Positions 24,581-37,622 of a DNA stretch of 64,000 bases are shown piece after piece. The notes beneath the pieces are model-generated. The model had not been told where the DNA came from, did no database searches, and saw nothing but the letters and a program-made list of their open reading frames with translations. Position 1 is the first letter of the stretch. Every line of letters starts with the position of its first letter. Made by a program: the position numbers and the translations under genes. This DNA comes from Ralstonia sp. RRA (GTDB lineage Bacteria > Pseudomonadota > Gammaproteobacteria > Burkholderiales > Burkholderiaceae), in NCBI RefSeq assembly GCF_037023145.1, contig NZ_CP146091.1:3100001-3164000 (forward strand), read 5' to 3'.

Positions 24581-24832
24581 TCAGCCTTGCTTGGACTTTT
24601 CGCGCGCCTCGACGTCGATCGTCGTCGAGTCGTGCAATTCGCGCGGCGGCTGGCCGGCGGTCTGTTGCGGGGCGGCCGGCTTGTCGTCCGCGGCGCCTTC
24701 CTTCATGCCGTCCTTGAAGCCCTTCACGGCACCGCCGAGGTCCGAACCGATGTTACGCAGCTTCTTCGTGCCGAACACCATCATGACGATCACCAGCACG
24801 ATCAGCCAGTGCCAAATGCTAAAGGAACCCAT
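24581..24832 (-). CDS. tatA: Sec-independent protein translocase subunit TatA
   Basis: 83 residues. One N-terminal helix ([17 protein letters not shown]), the F-G-T-K-K-L hinge, an amphipathic helix ([16 protein letters not shown]) and a short acidic/polar tail. TatA oligomers form the translocation path. GGAG lies upstream of the ATG. Confidence 0.96.
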   Translation of the reverse strand: MGSFSIWHWLIVLVIVMMVFGTKKLRNIGSDLGGAVKGFKDGMKEGAADDKPAAPQQTAGQPPRELHDSTTIDVEAREKSKQG

Positions 24833-24905
24833 GTCCTACTCCCACGTAAATACGGCTGCGATTGGTGCCGTCACGCCGCAACGGTGGCGGCGCCATTGGT
24901 TGATT

Positions 24906-25280
24906 TTACTGATTGGCGTACATCGGCTTGCTGTCATTGAGGTACAGCCAGCCCTTCACAATACGATACAGCATCCAGATGCCCAGAACCCACAGCACCG
25001 CAAAGCCGATAAAGGCCAGCGGAATGAGCATCACGCCGACCACACCCCATAGTACGCACCACCAGAACGAACGGATCTGCCAACGAAAGTGCGACTCGTA
25101 CAGCGTGCCGCGCACATCGTCGCGCTTAACATACCCGACGATGATGGCAATCAATGCAGTGATGCCGCCGGTCAGCCAAAAAATGGCGTAGAGCGCATAC
25201 AGGATATGCGTCAGCCGCCGCAGCCCGGCCAGACGTTCTTCGTCTGTCGTCACTGTCACCGCTGATCCGTAGTTGTCCAC
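24906..25280 (-). CDS. DUF4870-family integral membrane protein
   Basis: 124 residues with three to four hydrophobic segments (about 28-48, 72-92, 90-110). The GTLYESHFRWQIRSFWW segment is typical of DUF4870/YP-type small membrane proteins. Function unknown. The start is a GTG with GGGAGG 4 nt upstream. It lies between hisE and tatA on the same strand, where Burkholderiales usually have a membrane protein and a HIT-family gene; no HIT gene is seen here. Confidence 0.8.
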   Translation of the reverse strand: MDNYGSAVTVTTDEERLAGLRRLTHILYALYAIFWLTGGITALIAIIVGYVKRDDVRGTLYESHFRWQIRSFWWCVLWGVVGVMLIPLAFIGFAVLWVLGIWMLYRIVKGWLYLNDSKPMYANQ

Positions 25281-25309
25281 GCTGCCTCCCTGCGACGATG
25301 CGTCACCGA

Positions 25310-25684
25310 TCAGTCACCTGCAGCGTCGCGAGCCTGCGACTTGCGCAACGCCTTCTCTTCCAACCCCGAGAGTCCTTCGCGGCGTGCCAGTTCATTAACC
25401 ACATCATCCGGCGTGAGGTCGAAGTGCGACAATAGCACCATGGTGTGGAACCACAGGTCGGCCACTTCGTAGACGACTTTGCCGCGCGCCTCGTCCGTCA
25501 TGCCGGCGGCGCGGGCGTCCTTGGCGGCCATGACCGTCTCGGTGGCTTCTTCGCCGATTTTCTTGAGGATGGCGTCATCGCCCTTATTGAACAGGCGCGC
25601 GATGTAGCTCTTGTCCGGGTCACCGCCGTTGGCGAGCTTGCGGGATTCGAGCACCTCGCCCAGGCGGCGCAGGGTGTCACTCAT
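25310..25684 (-). CDS. hisE: Phosphoribosyl-ATP pyrophosphatase HisE
   Basis: 124 residues; second step of histidine synthesis, PR-ATP to PR-AMP. All-alpha MazG-like fold with the metal-site pattern [12 protein letters not shown] and [14 protein letters not shown]. The start is the ATG inside the 3' end of hisI (8-nt overlap), which begins with [16 protein letters not shown]. HisE and HisI are separate genes here, unlike the enteric HisIE fusion. Confidence 0.95.
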   Translation of the reverse strand: MSDTLRRLGEVLESRKLANGGDPDKSYIARLFNKGDDAILKKIGEEATETVMAAKDARAAGMTDEARGKVVYEVADLWFHTMVLLSHFDLTPDDVVNELARREGLSGLEEKALRKSQARDAAGD

Positions 25685-26099
25685 GGTTGTGGCCGGGCTT
25701 GCCGGCATAGATGTCGTCGGGATCTTTGAGCACGGGTTCAACGGTGAGCCAGTCACCGTCTTCCGCACTGCCTTCGAACTTCTGGAAGAAGCACGCGTGG
25801 CGACCAGTATGGCAGGCGATGCCGCCAACCTGTGTGACGCGGAGCAAGACCACGTCTTCGTCGCAGTCCAGGCGGATCTCGTGCACCTGCTGAATGTGGC
25901 CGGACTCCTCGCCCTTGTGCCACAGGCGCTTGCGCGAGCGCGACCAAAACACGGCCTCGCCGGTTTCCACGGTCTTCTGCAGCGCCTCGCGGTTCATGAA
26001 GGCAAACATCAGCACGTCGTTGCTGCCCTGCTCCTGCACGATCACCGGCACAAGTCCGTTGTCGTCCCAGCGGACCTTGTTGAGCCACTTCTTGGTCAT
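25677..26099 (-). CDS. hisI: Phosphoribosyl-AMP cyclohydrolase HisI
   Basis: 140 residues; opens the adenine ring of PR-AMP. Metal-binding elements are [11 protein letters not shown] and the Cys/His pair region [30 protein letters not shown] is the family signature. It overlaps hisE by 8 nt and follows hisF by 2 bp. Confidence 0.96.
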   Translation of the reverse strand: MTKKWLNKVRWDDNGLVPVIVQEQGSNDVLMFAFMNREALQKTVETGEAVFWSRSRKRLWHKGEESGHIQQVHEIRLDCDEDVVLLRVTQVGGIACHTGRHACFFQKFEGSAEDGDWLTVEPVLKDPDDIYAGKPGHNHE

Positions 26100-26101
26100 G
26101 A

Positions 26102-26872
<771 letters not shown>

Positions 26873-26908
26873 GATGAGTCGGGTGCCACAGCACCCGTTG
26901 AGCACGGC

Positions 26909-27652
26909 TTATGCCGCGCCGAGTTTGTCCGCGAGGGCTTGCGCTTCCTTGAAGTTCAGGTCGCCGGAGTAGATCGCGCGACCGCAGATCACGCCCTCGA
27001 CGCCATATTCTTCGACCGCGCACAGGTGGTCGATGTCCTTCAAGTTCGACAGGCCGCCGCTGGCAATGACTGGAATCTTCACCGACTGTGCCAGCTTGAC
27101 GGTGGCATCGATGTTGATGCCCTGCAGCATGCCGTCGCGGCCGATGTCGGTGTAGATGATGCCTTCGACGCCGTAGTCCTCGTACTTCTTGGCGAGGTCC
27201 ACGACTTCGTGGCCGGAGAGCTTGCTCCAGCCGTCGGTCGCCACCTTGCCGTCCTTGGCGTCGAGTCCGACGATGATGTGGCCGCCGAACGCCGTGCATG
27301 CGTCCCGCAGAAAGCCCGGGTCCTTGACCGCCGCCGTGCCGATGATCACGTACGACAAGCCGTCGTCGAGCCAGCGCTCGATGGTGCCCAGATCGCGGAT
27401 GCCGCCGCCGAGTTGCACGGGAATCTCGTCGCCCACCTCAGCGAGGATGGCCTTGACGGCCGCCTCGTTACGCGGCTTGCCCGCGAAAGCGCCATTCAGG
27501 TCGACGAGATGCAAGCGGCGCGCGCCCTGCTCGACCCAATGCCGCGCCATGGCAGCGGGGTCTTCCGAGAACACGGTGGCTTGATCCATATCGCCTTGCT
27601 TGAGGCGCACACACTGACCGTCCTTCAGGTCGATGGCCGGGATGAGCAGCAT
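26909..27652 (-). CDS. hisA: ProFAR isomerase HisA
   Basis: A 247-residue TIM barrel, paralogue of HisF. It catalyses the Amadori rearrangement of ProFAR to PRFAR. The catalytic Asp is at residue 8 ([12 protein letters not shown]) and a second in YTDIGRDGM. It lies between hisF and hisH. Confidence 0.97.
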   Translation of the reverse strand: MLLIPAIDLKDGQCVRLKQGDMDQATVFSEDPAAMARHWVEQGARRLHLVDLNGAFAGKPRNEAAVKAILAEVGDEIPVQLGGGIRDLGTIERWLDDGLSYVIIGTAAVKDPGFLRDACTAFGGHIIVGLDAKDGKVATDGWSKLSGHEVVDLAKKYEDYGVEGIIYTDIGRDGMLQGINIDATVKLAQSVKIPVIASGGLSNLKDIDHLCAVEEYGVEGVICGRAIYSGDLNFKEAQALADKLGAA

Positions 27653-27738
27653 AGTCGTAACGACAAAGTTGAGGGGGTGGGGTTAAACGGGAAAAGAAGC
27701 GGGCAAAAAAGGATTCGGTTGCGACTGTGAGGCCGAGT

Positions 27739-28392
27739 TCACGGGTTCCAGTGCACGAAATTCCGGTAGATCTGCAGGCCGGCCTGCGCACTTTTTTCCG
27801 GGTGAAACTGTGTGGCAAAAATATTATCCCGGGCGATGGCGCAGGTAAACCGCACGCCGTATTCGGTCTCTCCAACCGATTCTTCGGGATTGTCCGGGCG
27901 TGCGTAGTAACTGTGCACGAAATAGAAGTAGCTCTGATCGGGCACGCCTTCCCAGAGGGCGTGAGCCCGGCTTTGGTGCACGCGGTTCCAGCCCATTTGA
28001 GGCACTTTGTACCGGGAACCGTCCGGTTGCAACTGGCCGTCGAGGTCAAAACGGATCACCTCGCCCTTGATCAGGCCGAGGCCGGGGGTGTATTGCTGAC
28101 CAACACGCGCCTCGGTGCTGCGCTCCAGCAGCATCTGCTCACCCACGCACACGCCCAGCATCGGCTTGGTACGGGACGCTTCGAGCACAGCTTCGCGCAA
28201 GCCGGATTGGTCGAAGGCGGCCATGCAATCCGGCATGGCTCCCTGCCCTGGCAGCACCACGCGGTCAGCCGCGCGAATCTCGTCAGCTTGCGCACTGATG
28301 CGCACATCGGCTTCCGGAGCCACCGTACGCAGGGCCTGCGCTACCGAGCGCAGGTTGCCCATGCCGTAATCGACAATTGCAATCGTAGTCAT
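27739..28392 (-). CDS. hisH: Imidazole glycerol phosphate synthase subunit HisH (glutaminase)
   Basis: A 217-residue class I glutamine amidotransferase that supplies ammonia to HisF. The oxyanion region is [10 protein letters not shown], the nucleophile Cys is in [11 protein letters not shown], and the His/Glu pair is in ATQFHPEKS. The start codon overlaps the marC stop by 4 nt. Confidence 0.97.
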   Translation of the reverse strand: MTTIAIVDYGMGNLRSVAQALRTVAPEADVRISAQADEIRAADRVVLPGQGAMPDCMAAFDQSGLREAVLEASRTKPMLGVCVGEQMLLERSTEARVGQQYTPGLGLIKGEVIRFDLDGQLQPDGSRYKVPQMGWNRVHQSRAHALWEGVPDQSYFYFVHSYYARPDNPEESVGETEYGVRFTCAIARDNIFATQFHPEKSAQAGLQIYRNFVHWNP

Positions 28393-29012
28393 GATTTGAG
28401 AACAGGCAACAGGGTTTTCAGCCCGTCAACAATGAATTCCACGGCCAGCGCCGCCAAGATCAAACCCATCAACCGCGTGCCAACGTTGATGCCAGTGCGG
28501 CCAATCACACGGGCAATCGGCTCAGCAGCGCGCAGCACAATCCACACCACCAGCGCGATCGCCACGCCCACGCCGGCTAGGAGAAACAGTTCCCACCAGT
28601 GGCGGGTCTTACCTGCATAGACGATCACCGTGCTGATCGAACCCGGGCCCGTGAGCAGCGGAATCGCCAGCGGCACGACGGCAATGCTGGCCTTGGCGCC
28701 GGCCTCGTCCTCTTCTTCGGGCGTGGCCTTGGTGCGGCTGGTCTGCGCGTTCAGCATGTTCAGCGCGATCATGATCATGATGATCCCGCCGCCCACTTGG
28801 AGCGAACCGACCGAAAAGCCGAAAAAGCCGATGATCTGTTCGCCCAACAGCGCCGACAAGCCAATCACGATCGCCACCGAAATCGACGCGACCTTGATGG
28901 TGCGGCGCTTCTCTTCATCCGTCTGGCTCTCGGTCAGGCTGATGAAGAACGGGATCGCGCCGATCGGGTTGATCAGCGCGAGCAGCGAGAAAAAGCTCTT
29001 GGTCAGATCCAT
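28389..29012 (-). CDS. MarC-family (UPF0056) membrane protein
   Basis: A 207-residue protein with six predicted transmembrane helices. [26 protein letters not shown] is the conserved N-terminus of the MarC/YhgN family, and [18 protein letters not shown] is the matching repeat-half signature. Its function is unresolved: the multiple-antibiotic-resistance link in E. coli was not upheld. It lies inside the his operon between hisB and hisH and overlaps hisH by 4 nt, so it is co-expressed with histidine synthesis. Confidence 0.93.
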   Translation of the reverse strand: MDLTKSFFSLLALINPIGAIPFFISLTESQTDEEKRRTIKVASISVAIVIGLSALLGEQIIGFFGFSVGSLQVGGGIIMIMIALNMLNAQTSRTKATPEEEDEAGAKASIAVVPLAIPLLTGPGSISTVIVYAGKTRHWWELFLLAGVGVAIALVVWIVLRAAEPIARVIGRTGINVGTRLMGLILAALAVEFIVDGLKTLLPVLKS

Positions 29013-29068
29013 GGGATCGGTGGCCGGGTCGTAGAGTCAGAAACGCTCGGCCAGGCCGATGCGGTGGA

Positions 29069-29659
29069 TCAGAGCGCGCCCTTGGTCGACGGAATGGTGC
29101 CGGCGGCACGCGGGTCCAGCTCGACCGCCATGCGCAGTGCGCGGCCAAAGGCCTTGAACACGGTTTCGATCTGGTGATGCGCGTTGACGCCGCGCAGGTT
29201 GTCGATATGCAGCGTCACGCCGGCATGGTTGACGAACCCGCGGAAGAATTCGATGGACAGGTCCACATCAAAATTGCCGACGCGCGCACGCGTGAACGGC
29301 ACGTGGAACTCCAGGCCCGGACGGCCCGAGAAATCGATCACCACGCGCGACAGGGCTTCGTCCAGCGGCACGTAGCTGTGGCCGTAGCGCACGATGCCCT
29401 TCTTGTCGCCGACAGCCTTGGCGACGGCCTGGCCCAGCGTGATGCCGACATCTTCCACGGTATGGTGATCGTCGATATGGGTGTCGCCCGTGGCCGAAAC
29501 GTCCAGATCGATCAGGCCATGGCGGGCAATCTGGTCGAGCATGTGGTCGAGGAACGGGACGCCGGTGTTCAGCGTCTGCTTGCCCGTGCCGTCCAAATCA
29601 AGGGCGACGCGGATCTGCGTTTCAGAGGTGTTGCGAGTGACCTCGGCACGACGGCTCAT
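29069..29659 (-). CDS. hisB: Imidazoleglycerol-phosphate dehydratase HisB
   Basis: 196 residues, the monofunctional form without the histidinol-phosphatase domain. Mn-site motifs are [25 protein letters not shown] ([11 protein letters not shown]) and [15 protein letters not shown]. The start overlaps the hisC stop by 4 nt (ATGA). Confidence 0.97.
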   Translation of the reverse strand: MSRRAEVTRNTSETQIRVALDLDGTGKQTLNTGVPFLDHMLDQIARHGLIDLDVSATGDTHIDDHHTVEDVGITLGQAVAKAVGDKKGIVRYGHSYVPLDEALSRVVIDFSGRPGLEFHVPFTRARVGNFDVDLSIEFFRGFVNHAGVTLHIDNLRGVNAHHQIETVFKAFGRALRMAVELDPRAAGTIPSTKGAL

Positions 29660-30777
29660 GGGGCTTCCTGCAGCGATGCGGCAAAGGCATCGAGAAATTG
29701 CGCGTTTTCTTCGGGGTTGCTGACCGTCACGCGCAGACAGTTGGCCAACAACGGGTGCATTTTACTGACGTTTTTGATGAGAACCCGCCGTTTTAGCAGG
29801 CGATCGAACATTCCCGCTGCATCGGGTACGCGCACTAGGATGAAGTTGGCGGCGCTCGGGAAGACTTCAACACCCGGCAGCGCAGCCAGCGCGTCGATCA
29901 GCTTGGTTCGCTCGGCGCGCAGGGTCGCTGCCTGGGCATCCAGTACATCCACGTGATCGAGCACGAACTGGGCGGTGGCCTCGGTCAGCACATTGATGTT
30001 GTACGGCGGGCGCACCTTGTCCAGCTCGGCAATCCACTTCGGGTGGCCGGCCACGTAGCCGAGGCGGATACCGGCCAGGCCCAGCTTGGAGACCGTGCGC
30101 ATCACCAGCAGGTGGTCGAAGTCGCGCAGACGCGGCATCCAGCTGTGCTGCGCGAATGGCTGATACGCCTCGTCGACCACCACCAGGCTCTGGCAGACCG
30201 GGCCGCGCGCAGCGCGAATGATCGCGTCCATGTCGGCCGCGTCAAACAGGTTGCCGGTCGGGTTGTTCGGATACGCCAGGTAAATGACGGCAGGCTGGTG
30301 CTCGGCCATGGCGGCCAGCATCGCTTCGCGGTCGAGCGTCAGGTCCGCCTTGAGCGGCACGCCGACGAAGTTCAGGCCCAGCAACTGCGCCGACATCGCA
30401 TACATCACAAAGCCCGGCACGGGCGCCATGACCGTCGCCCCCGGCTTGGCGGCTGCGATGGCGATCAGGCTGATGATCTCGTCCGAACCGTTGCCGAGCA
30501 GCACCTCGGCGCCGGCCGGCACGTGCATCACGCGTTTGAGCTGCGCCTTGAGCGCGTCGGCGGTCGGCACCGGGTAGCGGTTAAGCGCGACATCGGCCAA
30601 GCGCTTGCCCAGCGCATCGCGCAGCATGGCCGGCAGCGGGTACGGGTTCTCCATCGCGTCCAGCTTGACCATGCCGGTAGCGTCGGGCACGTGGTACGCG
30701 CCCATGGCACGCACGTCGTCGCGCACGATACGGGCGAGCAGATCATCAAGCGAAGGCTGGGCTGGAGCGGCGGTCAT
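29656..30777 (-). CDS. hisC: Histidinol-phosphate aminotransferase HisC
   Basis: A 373-residue fold-type I PLP aminotransferase. The N-terminus reads [12 protein letters not shown], the PLP-contact region [10 protein letters not shown], and the Schiff-base Lys is in [17 protein letters not shown]. It converts imidazole acetol phosphate to histidinol phosphate. Between hisD and hisB. Confidence 0.96.
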   Translation of the reverse strand: MTAAPAQPSLDDLLARIVRDDVRAMGAYHVPDATGMVKLDAMENPYPLPAMLRDALGKRLADVALNRYPVPTADALKAQLKRVMHVPAGAEVLLGNGSDEIISLIAIAAAKPGATVMAPVPGFVMYAMSAQLLGLNFVGVPLKADLTLDREAMLAAMAEHQPAVIYLAYPNNPTGNLFDAADMDAIIRAARGPVCQSLVVVDEAYQPFAQHSWMPRLRDFDHLLVMRTVSKLGLAGIRLGYVAGHPKWIAELDKVRPPYNINVLTEATAQFVLDHVDVLDAQAATLRAERTKLIDALAALPGVEVFPSAANFILVRVPDAAGMFDRLLKRRVLIKNVSKMHPLLANCLRVTVSNPEENAQFLDAFAASLQEAP

Positions 30778-30793
30778 TGTGATGCGGCAGGCG

Positions 30794-32119
30794 TTATTCG
30801 GATTTGGGAGTCAGACGATACTCAGCGCTGCGGGCGTGGGCTTGCAAACCTTCACCGTAGGCCAGTTCGGCGGCGATCTCGCCCAGCATCTGCGCGCCGG
30901 CTTCGCTGACCTCGATCAAGCTCGAACGCTTGATGAAGTCGTACACGCCCAGCGGCGACGAGAAGCGCGCCGTGCGCGAGGTCGGCAGCACGTGGTTCGG
31001 GCCCGCGCAGTAGTCGCCGAGCGATTCGCTGGTGTACTTGCCAAGGAAGATTGCGCCCGCGTGGCGGATGCGCTCGGCCCACTGGCGCGGGTTCTCGGCA
31101 GAGATCTCCAGATGCTCCGGCGCGATGTCGTTGGCGATCTCGCACGCCTCTTCCATGTCGCGCACCTTGACCAGCGCGCCACGGCCCGACAGCGACTCGG
31201 CGATCACGTTCCGGCGCGGCATCTCTTCAAGCTGACGGTTGATGCTGGCTTCCACTTGCGCGATGAACTCGGCGTTGGGGCACAGCAGGATCGATTGCGC
31301 CAACTCATCGTGCTCGGCCTGCGAGAACAGGTCCATCGCCACCCAGTCCGGGTCGGTCGTGCCGTCGCAGATGACGAGGATTTCCGACGGCCCGGCAATC
31401 ATGTCGATGCCGACCGTGCCGAACACGCGGCGCTTGGCGGCAGCCACATAGGCGTTGCCCGGGCCGACGATCTTGTCGACGGCGGGGACAGTGTCGGTGC
31501 CATAAGCCAGCGCACCCACAGCCTGCGCGCCGCCGATGGTGAACACACGGTCCACCCCGGCGATGCAGGCCGCAGCGAGCACCAATTCATTGCGCACGCC
31601 ACCCGGCGTGGGCACCACCATGATGATTTCCTTGACGCCGGCCACGCGCGCCGGGATCGCGTTCATCAGCACCGACGACGGATACGCCGCCTTGCCGCCC
31701 GGCACATAGATGCCAACGCGATCGAGCGGCGTCACCTTCTGGCCGAGCACCGTGCCGTCAGCTTCTGCGTATTCCCAGCTATGCGTGCCGCACTCAAGCT
31801 TCTGCTTCTCGTGATAGGCACGCACGCGGGCGGCAGCGGCCTCCAGCGCGGCGCGGCGCTTCGGCTCCAGGCCATCCAACGCGGCTTGCAGCACGGTTGG
31901 CGACAGTTCCAGCGCGGCCACGCTGTCGGCTTCGATGCGGTCGAAGCGTTGCGTGGCTTCCAGCACGGCGGCGTCACCGCGGGCTTTCACGTCGGCCAGA
32001 ATCTGCGCGGCGGCGCGGTCGATGGCTTCATCTTCGCTCGCCTCGAAAGCGAGCACCTGGCGCAGTTGCGCCGCGAATCCGGCGTCGGCCGAATCCAGCT
32101 TACGGATACTCAAGCTCAT
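30794..32119 (-). CDS. hisD: Histidinol dehydrogenase HisD
   Basis: A 441-residue Zn- and NAD-dependent enzyme for the last two oxidations to histidine. Conserved blocks: [42 protein letters not shown] and the C-terminal [10 protein letters not shown]. The start overlaps the hisG stop by 4 nt. Confidence 0.97.
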   Translation of the reverse strand: MSLSIRKLDSADAGFAAQLRQVLAFEASEDEAIDRAAAQILADVKARGDAAVLEATQRFDRIEADSVAALELSPTVLQAALDGLEPKRRAALEAAAARVRAYHEKQKLECGTHSWEYAEADGTVLGQKVTPLDRVGIYVPGGKAAYPSSVLMNAIPARVAGVKEIIMVVPTPGGVRNELVLAAACIAGVDRVFTIGGAQAVGALAYGTDTVPAVDKIVGPGNAYVAAAKRRVFGTVGIDMIAGPSEILVICDGTTDPDWVAMDLFSQAEHDELAQSILLCPNAEFIAQVEASINRQLEEMPRRNVIAESLSGRGALVKVRDMEEACEIANDIAPEHLEISAENPRQWAERIRHAGAIFLGKYTSESLGDYCAGPNHVLPTSRTARFSSPLGVYDFIKRSSLIEVSEAGAQMLGEIAAELAYGEGLQAHARSAEYRLTPKSE

Positions 32120-32805
32120 GCGGTTTCCCCAACAAGCGCGTCCTGGGCAGAAGCACGCTCGAAAGCGTCGAGGATCGGCGCCAAGCGCTCGCGCTTCAAC
32201 TTCACCGCAGCCTGGTTGACGACCAGTCGGGACGAGATCTGCACGATCTCCTCCACCTCGACGAGGTTGTTCGCGCGCAGCGTGCCGCCGGTGCTGACCA
32301 GGTCGACGATGGCATCGGCCAGGCCCACCAGCGGGCCCAGTTCCATCGAACCGTACAGCTTGATCAGGTCAACGTGCACGCCCTTCTTGGCGAAGTGCTC
32401 GCGCGCGGTGTTCAGATACTTCGTCGCCACCGACAGGCGCGCGCCCTGGCGCACCGCGTTGGCGTAATCGAAGCCCTTGGGCACCGCCACCGACATGCGG
32501 CAGCGGGCGATGTTCAGGTCGATGGGCGCATACAGGCCCGCCATGCCGTGCTCCATTAGCACGTCGCGGCCGGCCACGCCGAAGTCCGCTGCACCGTACT
32601 GCACATACGTCGGCACGTCAGAGGCGCGCACGATGATCACGCGCAGCGCCGGGTCTGACGTCGGCAAAATCAGCTTGCGCGAGGTTTCCGGATCTTCGGT
32701 CACCTCGATGCCGGCGGCCTTCAGCAGCGGCAGCGTCTCTTCAAAGATGCGCCCCTTGGAGAGCGCCAGCGTGAGCTGGTTGGAGGCGGACTGGAATGCG
32801 TTCAT
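32116..32805 (-). CDS. hisG: ATP phosphoribosyltransferase catalytic subunit HisG, short form
   Basis: 229 residues, the short form that lacks the C-terminal allosteric domain, so it needs HisZ; hisZ is not in this window. The N-terminus [18 protein letters not shown] and the PRPP loop [15 protein letters not shown] are diagnostic. First committed and feedback-controlled step of histidine synthesis. 7 bp after murA on the same strand. Confidence 0.96.
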   Translation of the reverse strand: MNAFQSASNQLTLALSKGRIFEETLPLLKAAGIEVTEDPETSRKLILPTSDPALRVIIVRASDVPTYVQYGAADFGVAGRDVLMEHGMAGLYAPIDLNIARCRMSVAVPKGFDYANAVRQGARLSVATKYLNTAREHFAKKGVHVDLIKLYGSMELGPLVGLADAIVDLVSTGGTLRANNLVEVEEIVQISSRLVVNQAAVKLKRERLAPILDAFERASAQDALVGETA

Positions 32806-32812
32806 GGCCTGC

Positions 32813-34413
<1,601 letters not shown>

Positions 34414-34471
34414 GGCCTTCCCTCTCCTGCAAAACGTTAGGGTGGTGCGTCGTGTTGGTTTTATGGACGTA

Positions 34472-35260
34472 TCAATGGCGCAGCTTGTAGCCCGTGCGCA
34501 GCATCTGCAGGGCAATCCCCCCCACCACGACCAGCGCGATCAACATCACGCCGAGGCTCGTCGCCACCGGCACATCGGACACGCCGAAGAAGCCGTAACG
34601 GAAGCCGTCGATCATGTAGAAGAACGGGTTGGCGTGGGACACCGCCTGCCAGAACGGCGGCAGCGAATGAATCGAATAGAACACGCCCGCCAGGAAGGTG
34701 GCCGGCACGATCAGAAAGTTCTGGAACGCCGCGAGCTGGTCAAACTTCTCAGCCCAGATGCCGGCGATCAGCCCCAGCGTGCCAAGCACCGCAGCGCCCA
34801 GCACGGCAAAGACGATGATCCACAGCGGCTGTGCGAAGTGCAGGTGCGCGAACAACGTCGTCACGATCAGCACGCCCGTGCCCACGGCTAGCCCGCGAAT
34901 GACGGACGCACACACATACGCGCCGAACATCTCCCAGTGCGACAGCGGCGGCAGCATGATGAACACCAGGTTGCCGGTGATCTTCGACTGAATAAGCGAC
35001 GACGAGCTGTTCGCAAACGCGTTTTGCAGCACGCTCATCATCACCAGGCCGGGCACCAGGAAGGCGGTGTAGCTCAACTGGTCGAACACCTTCACGCGGT
35101 CCTCCAGCACGTGGCCGAAGATCAGCAGGTACAGCAGCGCGGTCAGCACCGGCGCGGCCACGGTCTGGAAGCTCACCTTCCAGAAGCGCAGCACTTCCTT
35201 GTACAGCAGCGTGCGGAAGCCGACCCAGCGGCCCGGCAGCGTCTCGGGAATGGCGTTCAT
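34472..35260 (-). CDS. ABC-2 type transporter permease (YadH-like)
   Basis: A 262-residue inner-membrane protein with six hydrophobic segments. RFWKVSFQTVAAPVLTALLYL and LVPGLVMMSVLQNAFANSSSSL fit the YadH/NodJ exporter permease family. Partner of the ATPase encoded just upstream (4-nt ATGA overlap). The substrate is not known. Confidence 0.9.
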   Translation of the reverse strand: MNAIPETLPGRWVGFRTLLYKEVLRFWKVSFQTVAAPVLTALLYLLIFGHVLEDRVKVFDQLSYTAFLVPGLVMMSVLQNAFANSSSSLIQSKITGNLVFIMLPPLSHWEMFGAYVCASVIRGLAVGTGVLIVTTLFAHLHFAQPLWIIVFAVLGAAVLGTLGLIAGIWAEKFDQLAAFQNFLIVPATFLAGVFYSIHSLPPFWQAVSHANPFFYMIDGFRYGFFGVSDVPVATSLGVMLIALVVVGGIALQMLRTGYKLRH

Positions 35261-36213
35261 GCGGCAGGCTCCAGCGCAGTCTCGGGTGTTTGCGGTACGG
35301 CGGAGATACCGCCCTCGCGGCGCATGATCTGCACGAACACGTCTTCCAGGTCAGCCTTGGCGATCTCCATGTCGTCGATTTCGCAGCCGGCCTGGCGGCA
35401 GGTGGAGAGAATCTGCTCGACTTCGCCGTAGCCCGACAGACGCAGGCGCACGCTGCGCTCACCGTGGTTGCCGGGTTGACGCAGGCCCTCGAGCGACGCA
35501 GGCAACGTGCCGTTCGAGAAGCTCAGCACGAGTTGCAGCCCAGCAAATTGCGACAGCAGATTGGCCGTGCGATCCAGCGCCACCACCTCGCCAAACTTGA
35601 GCATGGCGATGCGGTCGCACAGGGATTCGGCTTCTTCCAGGTAGTGCGTGGTCAGCACGACAGTGTGGCCCTCGCGGTTCAGGCGCGAGATGAATTTCCA
35701 CAGCGTCTGGCGCAGCTCAACGTCCACGCCGGCGGTCGGCTCGTCCAGCACGATCACCGGCGGGCGGTGTACCAAGGCCTGCGCGACCAGCACGCGGCGC
35801 TTCATGCCGCCGGACAGCGCGCGCATGTTGGCATCAGCCTTGTTGGTCAGGTCCAGGTTGGCCATGACCTCGTCGATCCAGTCATCGTTCTTGGTCAGGC
35901 CGAAATAGCCCGACTGCAGGCGCAGCGTTTCGCGCACCGTGAAGAACGGATCGAACACCAGTTCCTGCGGCACCACGCCGAGCTTGCGGCGCGCCGTGCG
36001 GTAATCGGAGACGACGTCGTGGCCGAGCACGCGCACGCTGCCGGAATCGGCACGATTCAGGCCCGCGAGGATGGAGATCAGCGTGGTCTTGCCCGCGCCG
36101 TTGGGGCCCAGCAGGCCGAAAAACTCGCCCTGCTCGACAGACAGGCTCACGCCCTTGAGCGCTTGCAACGACTTGTAGCGCTTGCGGACGTCAGCGATTT
36201 CGATGGCTTTCAT
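35257..36213 (-). CDS. ABC transporter ATP-binding protein (YadG-like, ABC-2 exporter)
   Basis: 318 residues. Walker A GPNGAGKTT, signature LSGGMKRR, Walker B VIVLDEPTAGVD, H-loop TTHY. A ~90-residue C-terminal extension follows. The ATG at 36213 is used; a TTG three codons upstream is possible. It forms an exporter with the overlapping permease and lies between mlaB and ibaG. Confidence 0.92.
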   Translation of the reverse strand: MKAIEIADVRKRYKSLQALKGVSLSVEQGEFFGLLGPNGAGKTTLISILAGLNRADSGSVRVLGHDVVSDYRTARRKLGVVPQELVFDPFFTVRETLRLQSGYFGLTKNDDWIDEVMANLDLTNKADANMRALSGGMKRRVLVAQALVHRPPVIVLDEPTAGVDVELRQTLWKFISRLNREGHTVVLTTHYLEEAESLCDRIAMLKFGEVVALDRTANLLSQFAGLQLVLSFSNGTLPASLEGLRQPGNHGERSVRLRLSGYGEVEQILSTCRQAGCEIDDMEIAKADLEDVFVQIMRREGGISAVPQTPETALEPAA

Positions 36214-36454
36214 GGCCGACAAAGTGAACTACCCTGCGCATCTCGCGGTTGTAGATCGACACGATCCTCGCGGACGCAGACATCGCACGTGGCGACGGCA
36301 GAGCGACAAACCCAGAATTATAGGGGAACTGCACCAACAGACGGCGGCGCGGCTTACAGCATGGCACCAGAGCTGCCAGAAGCGCGCGCGGCGCCCTGGC
36401 CGGGGCGCGGCATCGCGATGTTGGGGAAGACACAGCCCCGCACCGGACGCCGCC

Positions 36455-36769
36455 TCAATGTCGTGCGTGGTGGTGGTGTTCAGCAGACGCCGGCACGGTG
36501 ACCAGCAGAGATTCGACGCCGTAAAGCGTGGCGAGATTGGACAGCGCCTCCGGGGCGCCTGCGATATCGAAGGCGATACCGGCGGACTGCGCTGTGCGCT
36601 GCCACGACAGCAGCACCGCCAGCGCGGAAGAATCGACCTGTGACAGCCCTGCGCAATCGACGCGCAGCGCGGCGGTACCGGCCTCGCGCGCTTGGCTGAG
36701 CTGTGCCTCGCCCTCGCGCAGAACGCGCGGCGCTTCGAGCTGAGTCAGCGGGCCGGACAAGGTCAACAT
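36455..36769 (-). CDS. mlaB: STAS-domain protein MlaB
   Basis: 104 residues. STAS fold with the VDCAGLSQVDSSALAVLLSW signature. MlaB binds MlaF and is needed for activity of the MlaFEDB phospholipid ABC complex. The ATG at 36769 is the best available start, but no good Shine-Dalgarno is visible. The C-terminus is His-rich (AEHHHHARH), which is unusual and could bind metal. A terminator-like hairpin separates it from mlaC. Confidence 0.85.
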   Translation of the reverse strand: MLTLSGPLTQLEAPRVLREGEAQLSQAREAGTAALRVDCAGLSQVDSSALAVLLSWQRTAQSAGIAFDIAGAPEALSNLATLYGVESLLVTVPASAEHHHHARH

Positions 36770-36789
36770 GGTCAAGTTAGAAAAAGAAA

Positions 36790-36810
36790 CAGCGGCCAAA
36801 TTGACCGCTG
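36790..36810 (-). terminator. Intra-operon terminator-like hairpin between mlaC and mlaB
   Basis: CAGCGG (36790-36795) pairs with CCGCTG (36805-36810), with a further CAA/TTG inner stem. On the minus strand it is followed by TTTCTTTTTC. It lies 24 bp after the mlaC stop and would reduce mlaB and downstream transcription. Confidence 0.6.
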
Positions 36811-36833
36811 CTCGGATTCTACCGGAGTCCGGC

Positions 36834-37469
36834 TTACTTTGCCGGGCCCTTGGCGAGCTGCGCGTTGCGCTCATCCAGGAATTGCACCAGGCCAGCCACG
36901 CCGCCCTTCTTGCTGATCACGTCGGCAAACTGGTTCTTGTACGTTTCCGACAGCCACAGGCCGCTGATATTGATGTCATAGACCTTCCAGCCGTTGGCCG
37001 TCTTTTCCATGCGGTAGTCCAGCGCCACCGGCTCGCCGTTGTTGTTGACGGTCGAGCGCACCACCACGTCAGTGTCAGCCGGGTCTGCACGGAACGGTTT
37101 GTACGTGACGGTCTGGTTCTTCACGTTGGACAGCGCGCCAGCGTAGGTGCGGATCAGCAGCGTCTTGAAGCCGTCCTGAATCTGTTTCTGCTGCTCGGGC
37201 GATGCCTGGCTCCAGAAGCGCCCCATGGCAATCTGCGTGGTGCGATGGAAGTCAGCGCGCGGCACGATCTTCTGGTCGACCAGTTGGAAGACCTTGGTCA
37301 TGTTGCCGCCGCGCAGGTCCGGGTCGCCCTTGATGGTGGTCAGCACGTCGTCCACAGCGGTCTTGACGGTGGTTTGCGCGTCAGCCTCTTGAGCGTGCAC
37401 GGGCGCGGTTGCCACGGCAGCCGTCAGCGCCAAGCCAGTGAACAGGGAGCGGAGGAGTTTCTTCAACAT
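36834..37469 (-). CDS. mlaC: Periplasmic phospholipid-binding protein MlaC (Ttg2D)
   Basis: 211 residues. The signal peptide ends in VHA at about residue 26. The mature domain matches MlaC (YKNQFADVISKKGGVAGLV near the C-terminus and RRADFHR-like KIVPRADFHRTT region). It shuttles phospholipids between the outer-membrane MlaA complex and MlaFEDB. Confidence 0.95.
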   Translation of the reverse strand: MLKKLLRSLFTGLALTAAVATAPVHAQEADAQTTVKTAVDDVLTTIKGDPDLRGGNMTKVFQLVDQKIVPRADFHRTTQIAMGRFWSQASPEQQKQIQDGFKTLLIRTYAGALSNVKNQTVTYKPFRADPADTDVVVRSTVNNNGEPVALDYRMEKTANGWKVYDINISGLWLSETYKNQFADVISKKGGVAGLVQFLDERNAQLAKGPAK

Positions 37470-37541
37470 AGCGCGTCCTTCTAGTGTGATTTATGGATCG
37501 CTTGCAGCACGCTGGCCACAATCTTGTTGGCGATTAGAACA

Positions 37542-37575
37542 GACCGCCCGGTCGGGAGTTCGCCCGAAGGCGGTC
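37542..37575. other. Hairpin between mlaA and mlaC
   Basis: GACCGCC (37542-37548) pairs with GGCGGTC (37569-37575), with an inner TCGGG/CCCGA stem (37552-37556 with 37563-37567). The T-run (TTTT) is on the plus strand, so on the mla transcript this is more likely a processing or pausing element than a terminator. Confidence 0.4.
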
Positions 37576-37622
37576 AGTTTTACGCCTTGTCACCATTGAG
37601 GCGATGCTGTTACGTGTGGCGA

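Noticed and set aside
34472..36213. A drug-resistance (DrrAB-like) exporter call for the ABC-2 pair
   Set aside because: The location beside ibaG and mla matches the housekeeping YadGH type; no sequence evidence for drug export.
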